A model generated the notes under the pieces. It was not told where the DNA came from and made no database searches. It worked only from the letters and a program-made list of their open reading frames with translations. A DNA stretch of 6,891 bases from CAYMZB01 sp964394845 (GTDB taxonomy: Bacteria; Patescibacteriota; Microgenomatia; Daviesbacterales; UBA10151). Position 1 is the first letter of the stretch, and every line of letters starts with the position of its first letter. Location of the stretch: contig CAYMZB010000004.1 of the NCBI GenBank assembly GCA_964394845.1, forward strand, positions 1 to 6,891, in the 5' to 3' direction. Made by a program: the position numbers and the translations under genes. This document shows, one piece after another, positions 1 through 5,039 of the stretch.

Positions 1-801
1 TCAGTTGACACAAGAGCAATCTTTATACGGGCTGGCTTGAATGATCAAAAAAAATTAGAAGAAATATTACCAGGTTATGATGCTGTTATTCATATGGCTT
101 CTTTTATAGAGGTAGGCGAATCAGTTAAAAAACCTGTGGAATTTGCTCAAAATAATATAGTAGGAACAGTTAAATTACTGGAAGCTATGCGGATTACCGG
201 AGTAAAAAAAATTATTTTTTCTTCAAGCGCTTGTGTATATGGTAATCCTATAAATACTCCCATCACTGAGGACAATCCTCTAGGTGAACAAGAAAACCCT
301 TACGGATTAACTAAAGTATCAATGGAACAATTTTGCATACTTTTCAATAAACTTTATAACTTTGATGTAACCATTTTACGTTATTTTAATCCTTATGGGC
401 CAGGTGAGTTACATACCCCAGAAACTCATGCTATTCCTAATTTTATTAAAGCAACACTAGAAAAACAACCAATCCCGCTTTTTTGGAAAGGACAACAGGT
501 AAGAGATTTTATTTACATTGCGGATTTGGCCAAAGCTCATGTATTACCTTTATCCCAGACAGGACTGCATATATATAATATTGGGACTCGAACCGGTTCT
601 AAAGTTATTGATGTTGTTAAAAAAATATTTGATATCTTAGGTTATGAAGTTCCAATAGATGATAAAGGCGAGCGAAAAGGCGATGTCCAGGAATTAGTTG
701 CATCTTATGAAAAGATTAAGACCGAGTTGGACTGGGAACCTAAGGTTGATCTAACTGAAGGTCTTAAAAAAACAATTGAGTTTTTTAAAATCAATTCTTA
801 A
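1..801 (+). CDS. galE: UDP-glucose 4-epimerase-like NAD-dependent epimerase (5' end cut off)
   Basis: Extended short-chain dehydrogenase/reductase, most like UDP-glucose 4-epimerase, which interconverts UDP-glucose and UDP-galactose in the cytoplasm with bound NAD. The frame is open from base 1, so the gene starts upstream; the TTG at base 37 is an internal Leu codon. Missing are roughly the first 60 residues with the GxxGxxG NAD-binding loop. Counting from the base-37 codon: DAVIHMAS at 15-22, VGESV near 26-30, the active-site serine stretch SSSACVYG at 62-69, the catalytic YxxxK pair Tyr89/Lys93 in NPYGLTK, RYFNPYGP at 115-122, a GalE-like HTPETHAIP near 126-134, RDFIYIADLAKAH at 156-168, and GDV at 215-217. 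The usual GalE 'DGT' before the RDF motif is replaced by WKGQQV, so a related epimerase acting on another UDP- or dTDP-sugar is possible. Family is certain, substrate is not. It ends with TAA, overlapping the stop of the convergent ligase gene. No terminator is seen. Confidence 0.85.
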   Translation, partial: SVDTRAIFIRAGLNDQKKLEEILPGYDAVIHMASFIEVGESVKKPVEFAQNNIVGTVKLLEAMRITGVKKIIFSSSACVYGNPINTPITEDNPLGEQENPYGLTKVSMEQFCILFNKLYNFDVTILRYFNPYGPGELHTPETHAIPNFIKATLEKQPIPLFWKGQQVRDFIYIADLAKAHVLPLSQTGLHIYNIGTRTGSKVIDVVKKIFDILGYEVPIDDKGERKGDVQELVASYEKIKTELDWEPKVDLTEGLKKTIEFFKINS

Positions 802-1559
802 TTACTCTTACCGCTTCCGCCTTTCTTCCATTTTACTGAAGAGAGAAAGGGGTAAAACATATCTTCTTTTTCTGCAATTTCAAAACTATCGTCTTGAGTT
901 TGAGGTTTGAATTCAGTATTTATAAAATCTATCTTTGGAATATCAGTAATAATTGCAATAGGCCTTCTCTCTGATCCTTCTCCCATCTCCAAAACCGCTG
1001 CTGTTGCCAAACTATCAGGAATATTTGAAGTTTCCATTAAAAACTCCCTGCCAAAAATATCCTTAGTTCCCCGATAATCCTTAAGCGGCTTAAAACCAAA
1101 GTATGAAATAGCCAACCCTACAACTCCTCTGCGCATTGGTACAAGTCTTGAATCAGTAATAATTACACCCAAATTTTTTAGTTTGAATTTATTTTTTAAA
1201 TATTTCCAAATTCCTTTTGCTGACTCAATCGGGCTTTTTGGCCAAAGAATATAATAATTTGCCCCGTTACTTTCATCAACTCCGGATGATGCAATTAGCA
1301 TATTATTTTTAATGGTGTGTAATATATGCCTGCTTGGAGATAATTCTCTAGGAATATATTTATCTGCTTCTGAAATTGCTATTTTATCTTTTGTTTTTAT
1401 TGTACTGAATGGTATACATCTACCCTCACAGATTGCCACCACTTTAGAAGTAATAGCAACAATAGAATTTTCTTTTAAGGATTTTATATTTGATAAAAGA
1501 TCCTGCAAATTATCTTGAGGAGGTAGAAATTTTCTAGTTTTAATCGCTTTAATAACCAT
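798..1559 (-). CDS. CofE/FbiB-type gamma-glutamyl ligase (F420-0 or folate-like acceptor)
   Basis: Belongs to the F420_ligase family. Archaeal CofE uses GTP to add L-glutamate to coenzyme F420-0; bacterial relatives outside F420 organisms are often labelled putative folate-metabolism ligases. I chose the ATG at 1559 (253 residues, near the ~250 of archaeal CofE) because the family pattern begins with IKTRKF right after it. The frame stays open to a TTG at 1598, which is directly preceded by an in-frame TAA, so up to 13 more residues are possible; neither start has a clear Shine-Dalgarno. Counting from 1559: ITSKVV at 36-41, EGR at 45-47, GVDESN at 93-98 (Asp95), VIITDS at 132-137 (Asp136), RRGVVGLAI at 143-151, DYRG at 161-164, FGRE at 169-172, MGEG at 192-195. 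The two aspartates sit where CofE binds its metals. No signal peptide or membrane segment is seen. No cofC, cofD, fbiC or folC is in the window, so the acceptor is unknown. It is convergent with the epimerase and divergent from the glycosyltransferase. Confidence 0.85.
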   Translation of the reverse strand: MVIKAIKTRKFLPPQDNLQDLLSNIKSLKENSIVAITSKVVAICEGRCIPFSTIKTKDKIAISEADKYIPRELSPSRHILHTIKNNMLIASSGVDESNGANYYILWPKSPIESAKGIWKYLKNKFKLKNLGVIITDSRLVPMRRGVVGLAISYFGFKPLKDYRGTKDIFGREFLMETSNIPDSLATAAVLEMGEGSERRPIAIITDIPKIDFINTEFKPQTQDDSFEIAEKEDMFYPFLSSVKWKKGGSGKSN

Positions 1560-1586
1560 ATCAGGGGTAGTGTACCAAAAATCCAA

Positions 1587-1615
1587 TTGCACATTCAATT
1601 ACAGGCTGTTACTAT
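1587..1615 (+). promoter_or_regulatory. candidate sigma-70-type promoter for the membrane glycosyltransferase
   Basis: TTGCAC (1587-1592) and TACTAT (1610-1615) are separated by 17 bases, close to the -35/-10 consensus. Transcription would start around 1622-1625, at or just before the ATG at 1625, so the message would have almost no leader. This fits the lack of any Shine-Dalgarno there. The -35 box lies inside the longer alternative reading of the ligase gene (TTG at 1598), another reason to prefer the shorter ligase start. Seen by eye only. Confidence 0.35.
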
Positions 1616-1621
1616 TTTATA
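1614..1621 (-). promoter_or_regulatory. candidate -10 element for the CofE-like ligase
   Basis: On the minus strand this reads TATAAAAT, a good -10 sequence, about 55 bases upstream of the preferred ligase ATG (1559) and 15 bases upstream of the alternative TTG (1598). No convincing -35 is found at the right distance: the segment there reads ATAGGG-like. It overlaps the candidate -10 of the divergent glycosyltransferase promoter, so the two genes might compete for polymerase. AT-rich DNA gives such boxes by chance. Confidence 0.25.
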
Positions 1622-1624
1622 GAA

Positions 1625-3442
1625 ATGCTTAATCTAATTCCCTATTTTAAAAAAAAGCCACATTTTTTGATATTAGGATTAATCTTATTTATCGGATTAA
1701 CTTTTAGAACCTACAAAATAGTTGAATGGCTTGAGTTTGCCCATGACGCCGACTTATATTCGTGGATTGTAAAAGATATCGTTGTAAACCATCACCCTCG
1801 TCTAATTGGTCAGTTAACCTCAGCCCCGGGAATTTTTATTGGACCAATTTTTTATTATTTACTAGTCCCTTTTTTTATTTTGACAAAGATGGACCCTGTA
1901 GGAGCAATTCTCCTTACTACACTTATTGGCGTTTTGACAATCCTTAGTTTTTATTTTGTTTTTTCTAAATTATTTAATAAACAAATTGGATTAATTGCAA
2001 CCTTTTTACAAGCTGTCCTTATTACAAACATTAACTATGACCGCTGGGTGGTACCTACTAATCCTGTAAAACTTTGGGCTGTTTGGTATTTCTATACAAT
2101 TTTTATGCTAGCAAGGGGTAATTTTTCTGTATTGCCGATTCTTGCTATTTTGATAGGTCTTATTTGGAGTATCCATATAGCACTTCTACCAGCTTTAGCT
2201 GCGGTTCCTTTGGCTTTATTAGTATCTAGGAAATTACCTAATCTCAAAAACGTTGCTCTTTTTCTAATTATACTTTTAATAACATCCTCACCTTTTTTAG
2301 TGTTTGAATTTAGGCATGGTTTTTCTCAAATCCGAAGCTTAACACATAATTTCAATATGAGCTTTGATACAGTAAAACAAATATCCAGTTCTAAAACCTA
2401 CCATTTATTACCAAATAATTCTGTCGATAATTCTTATTCCCAAACTACCGGATCTGACTTAATAGTCATTGATTTAACTCCTGTTCCTGAAAACCATACA
2501 GATCATTTTCAGATTCATATATACTCAAAAAATCCTAAGTTTAGTACTTTAAAAATTAATTTAGGCTGCGGAAATCCTAGTAAATACGAGATTGGTTCAT
2601 CAGACGCAAAGTTTATTTGGTCTACAAACGGATGCGTAAATGAAAATCAAACAATAGAGGTCACTTCTCGAGCCAACATGGACCCTTTCTGGTGGAAAAT
2701 CATATCAAGTTTTGAGGTAGTTCTAGAAAAGTTATCAAAAAATATTTCTGATTTATTTCTTACTCCATTATCTTTAACTAAACCATTACAACTCATGTTT
2801 ACCTTGGTATTCTTCTTTTCATCAGTTTTCGTTATCAGAAAAAACAAGTACATATCCTTCAAGGAATTCATTCCACTCCTTAGCTGGATTCTTGGTTTAC
2901 TTATCTTTTTTACTTTTTCCTCAATAATAATCTCTGAGTATTACTTAACAAATGTCGAAATTATATTCACTACTATAGTTACCCTTGCAGCTTATAAAAT
3001 ATATAGCGCTCATGTATTCGGAAAATATCTACTTTTTTTATTAGCGTGCCTTATTTTATTGAATACTTATTTTTTCTTTAAAAATAATAATCCCTACAAG
3101 AAAGGTTACCTTGAGCGTAAAGCAACAGTAGAATACATTAAAAATGATGCAACCTTAAAACAATACCCCTGTGTTGGAATAAGCTATCTTACCAGTAGAG
3201 GCGAAAATGTTGGATTCCGCTATTTCTTTTATTTAAATAATGTTCACTTAGTACATTCTTCTCTCAAGGTTCCAGTTTATAACATAGTGATTCCTGATGA
3301 ATTATCCAACGAAGTAAAACAAAAATTCGGCCATATTGGAGTAATTCCCCCTACCAATATCCCTTCAAAAGAAGTCATTGATAAAAGTTGTCAAACACCT
3401 GATACTAATTTGACTGATTCAGTTTTGGGATATGTAGACTAA
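1625..3442 (+). CDS. GT-C fold membrane glycosyltransferase (GT39/ArnT-like)
   Basis: A 605-residue integral membrane protein resembling dolichyl/undecaprenyl-phosphate-sugar transferases (PMT/ArnT type), which move a sugar from a lipid carrier to an acceptor on the outer face of the membrane. After a basic start (FKKK, 8-11) comes TM1 at about 13-29. The first outer loop holds HDAD (40-43), the expected place of the GT-C catalytic Asp, followed by the family-like pattern RLIGQLTSAPGIFIGP (59-74). Hydrophobic segments follow at about 75-87, 92-114, 119-136, 148-163, 168-202 and 207-227. A polar, beta-strand-like stretch at about 230-360 (with Cys315 and Cys337) interrupts them. More helices lie at about 386-405, 415-437, 445-461 and 466-486, then a soluble tail of about 120 residues. 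ATG at 1625 is chosen because TM1 follows directly. With the epimerase nearby, a surface-glycan role is likely; donor and acceptor cannot be read from the sequence. Confidence 0.75.
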   Translation: MLNLIPYFKKKPHFLILGLILFIGLTFRTYKIVEWLEFAHDADLYSWIVKDIVVNHHPRLIGQLTSAPGIFIGPIFYYLLVPFFILTKMDPVGAILLTTLIGVLTILSFYFVFSKLFNKQIGLIATFLQAVLITNINYDRWVVPTNPVKLWAVWYFYTIFMLARGNFSVLPILAILIGLIWSIHIALLPALAAVPLALLVSRKLPNLKNVALFLIILLITSSPFLVFEFRHGFSQIRSLTHNFNMSFDTVKQISSSKTYHLLPNNSVDNSYSQTTGSDLIVIDLTPVPENHTDHFQIHIYSKNPKFSTLKINLGCGNPSKYEIGSSDAKFIWSTNGCVNENQTIEVTSRANMDPFWWKIISSFEVVLEKLSKNISDLFLTPLSLTKPLQLMFTLVFFFSSVFVIRKNKYISFKEFIPLLSWILGLLIFFTFSSIIISEYYLTNVEIIFTTIVTLAAYKIYSAHVFGKYLLFLLACLILLNTYFFFKNNNPYKKGYLERKATVEYIKNDATLKQYPCVGISYLTSRGENVGFRYFFYLNNVHLVHSSLKVPVYNIVIPDELSNEVKQKFGHIGVIPPTNIPSKEVIDKSCQTPDTNLTDSVLGYVD

Positions 3443-3526
3443 TTTAGATAATCCCCTGCTTCTCAGTGAACTTCCATAGAAAAATCCTAAGCTTGTCAGT
3501 AAAATAATCGCTGTTTTAAGATTCAT
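3419..3526 (-). CDS. candidate 35-residue membrane micro-protein downstream of glnA
   Basis: An ATG at 3526 opens a 35-codon frame ending with TGA at 3421-3419. It begins 2 bases after the glnA stop, a spacing typical of translational coupling. The peptide starts MNLK, has a hydrophobic run TAIILLTSLGFFYGSSL (residues 5-21), then a basic stretch with Arg22, Arg24 and Lys28. This is what a single inner-membrane helix or uncleaved signal anchor with a positive flank looks like. Codons mostly end in A or T like the neighbours. It has no Shine-Dalgarno, and its last 24 bases run antisense to the glycosyltransferase 3' end. I recognise no family. It could be a chance frame in an AT-rich spacer or a decayed gene fragment. 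If real, it might be a small membrane regulator or anchor made together with glutamine synthetase, but that is inference only. Confidence 0.35.
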   Translation of the reverse strand: MNLKTAIILLTSLGFFYGSSLRSRGLSKLVYISQN

Positions 3527-3528
3527 GT

Positions 3529-4968
3529 TTAGAAATTATTCCACAATACCTGATTTGTAACTTCATGGTGATAAATAATCTCCGATGTTTTAATTTTGGT
3601 TCCCAGTTCTTTAGGGCTTCTATCTGCAACTGCTTCTTTAAAAGATAAATATTTTAGCTTATTTTCTTCACCTAAAATTTTTCCTACAAAATCACTTGAT
3701 TTAAACATTCTTATTGCATCATTAATTGTCCCAGGAAGAAATCTCAGTCTATTTCTTTTACTCTTTGATTGTACGAGTTTTTTACCTTCTAAACCGGTTC
3801 TTAAAATTGTATATAAAACAAGGTAAGGATTTGAATCCGGGGCCACTGATCTAATTTCAATCCTGGCTGTTTTCTCGTTACCCGCCGGAATCCTAATCAT
3901 AGAACCCCTGTCAATGGGTGAAACTTTAATTTGGTTAGGCGCTTCAAAATGCGGATCTAATCTTCTGTAAGAATTTACACTGGAATTCAAGATCAAACAA
4001 ATTTCCGGGGCATGATTTAATATCCTGTAGATAAAATCCCAGGCTGTTTCTGATAAACCATCCTGACCATTTTTTTGATAAAAAATATTATTACCGTTTT
4101 TCCCTAAAGAAAAGTTAGTATGCATTCCCGAACCATTAATATTAGCAATCGGTTTTGGTAAAAAAGTAATAGTCATCCCCATATTATTAGCCACTTGTCT
4201 GCATACCAATTTATAAAGTTGTATTTGATCACAAGCTCTGACAACCTCGGTATAACCAAAATTCAACTCAAATTGCGACGGAGCAACTTCAGGGTGGTCT
4301 TTTTCATTTTTAAACCCCATGGCTCGTTGAGCTTCTGCTGATGCGTCAATAAATTTTCGCAATCTATCCAAAGGCAGAGAATGATAATAACCCCCTGTTG
4401 AAATCAGTTTAAAACCAACATCCTCATCAAAATTTTGTTCCGCACCTATACCTTCAACTAAAAATCCTTCTGTTTCTGTAGCAGTATAGGCTGTGATACC
4501 CTCACTGCTTTTAAGTTTTTTAGTATATAACTCTAACTGCCCCCTAAAATCTGATTCATAAGGAACTCTATCTCTATTTAGAACTCTCGCAAACATGATA
4601 ACTTTACCTGAGCCAAATACATCAGAGGGTAGCCACATAATGCTACTCCAGTCCACCTCGAGTCTTAAGTCTGATTCATGTAAGGCAGTAAAACCTCTGA
4701 TTGATGAACCATCAAAGGTTAAGTTAGATGCGGATTCAAGTAAATATTTCTTATCATAATCCAGCATATGAAACCTACCTTCGATATCCGTAAACATAAG
4801 AGTTACCGCCTTAATTCTCTTTTCTTTCTCCAGATAAACACGGTATTCTGCTTCAAGGAGTTTAAGACTAACTGTCTGTTGTTTTTCTTTAGCTTTAAGA
4901 TTCATTTCTTCAAGTTGCTCGTAGGGAATTTCTAAGAAGTTTTTTAATGGAGGATTATTATCTTGCAT
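3529..4968 (-). CDS. glnA: type I glutamine synthetase
   Basis: Makes glutamine from glutamate, ammonia and ATP in the cytoplasm; family members form two stacked hexameric rings. The 479 residues carry all main active-site motifs: FTDIEGRFH (59-67), FDGSSIRGF (85-93, Asp86 at the ammonium site), TETEGF (164-169, metal ligands Glu165/Glu167), HPEVAPSQFEL (225-235, Glu227 and Glu234), NGSGMH (278-283), NSYRRL (332-337), the flap glutamate Glu342 in FEAP, RGSMIRIP (354-361) and RIEIRS (369-374). Two oddities stand out. The catalytic part is preceded by about 45 extra, charged, helix-like residues. The region after LEGKK (394-398) is short and lacks the (K)NLYDLP tyrosine motif used for adenylylation in the GSI-beta type. 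The usual HHEVA reads HPEVA. The ATG at 4968 is chosen because a good promoter lies just upstream; the ATG at 4905 (Met22) is an alternative. It lies downstream of secA on the same strand but has its own promoter. Confidence 0.95.
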   Translation of the reverse strand: MQDNNPPLKNFLEIPYEQLEEMNLKAKEKQQTVSLKLLEAEYRVYLEKEKRIKAVTLMFTDIEGRFHMLDYDKKYLLESASNLTFDGSSIRGFTALHESDLRLEVDWSSIMWLPSDVFGSGKVIMFARVLNRDRVPYESDFRGQLELYTKKLKSSEGITAYTATETEGFLVEGIGAEQNFDEDVGFKLISTGGYYHSLPLDRLRKFIDASAEAQRAMGFKNEKDHPEVAPSQFELNFGYTEVVRACDQIQLYKLVCRQVANNMGMTITFLPKPIANINGSGMHTNFSLGKNGNNIFYQKNGQDGLSETAWDFIYRILNHAPEICLILNSSVNSYRRLDPHFEAPNQIKVSPIDRGSMIRIPAGNEKTARIEIRSVAPDSNPYLVLYTILRTGLEGKKLVQSKSKRNRLRFLPGTINDAIRMFKSSDFVGKILGEENKLKYLSFKEAVADRSPKELGTKIKTSEIIYHHEVTNQVLWNNF

Positions 4969-4995
4969 ATCTTAATTCTAACTATATTAATAGTA

Positions 4996-5024
4996 AAATT
5001 AACAAGATTTAATATAAATGTCAA
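4996..5024 (-). promoter_or_regulatory. sigma-70-type promoter for glnA
   Basis: On the minus strand a perfect TTGACA (5024-5019) is followed after exactly 17 bases by TAATTT (5001-4996), with a TG one base before it as in extended -10 promoters. Transcription would begin near 4989, giving a leader of about 20 bases before the ATG at 4968. The leader has no strong Shine-Dalgarno. The element sits in the 66-base gap between secA and glnA, so glnA need not rely on read-through from secA. Confidence 0.6.
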
Positions 5025-5027
5025 GAT

Positions 5028-5039
5028 ATTAATATTAAT
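5028..5039. repeat. 12-bp AT palindrome at the secA stop, next to the glnA -35
   Basis: ATTAATATTAAT is a perfect 12-base palindrome. It covers the secA stop codon (5037-5035) and ends 3 bases upstream of the glnA -35 box. It could act as an AT-rich upstream promoter element or a regulator site, but all-AT palindromes are common in DNA of this composition. It is too weak in G and C to be a terminator. Confidence 0.3.

Noticed and set aside
767..786. A-tract/T-tract hairpin (AAAAAAC, six-base loop, GTTTTTT) at the end of the epimerase gene
   Set aside because: It lies in coding sequence, has only one G-C pair and is followed by A's on the plus strand and AAGACC on the minus strand. A working intrinsic terminator for either gene is not convincing.
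1312..1518. 68-codon plus-strand open frame inside the CofE-like gene
   Set aside because: It is a shadow of the ligase on the opposite strand. The encoded peptide has no recognisable motif, while the ligase frame has family motifs throughout.
2647..2871. 74-codon minus-strand open frame inside the glycosyltransferase gene
   Set aside because: It lies antisense to a clear membrane-protein frame, has no motif and no promoter or spacing to support it.
3443..3528. Intrinsic terminator between the glycosyltransferase and glnA
   Set aside because: I looked for a G+C stem with a T run on either strand and found only an isolated AAGCTT and a 3-base CAG/CTG match.
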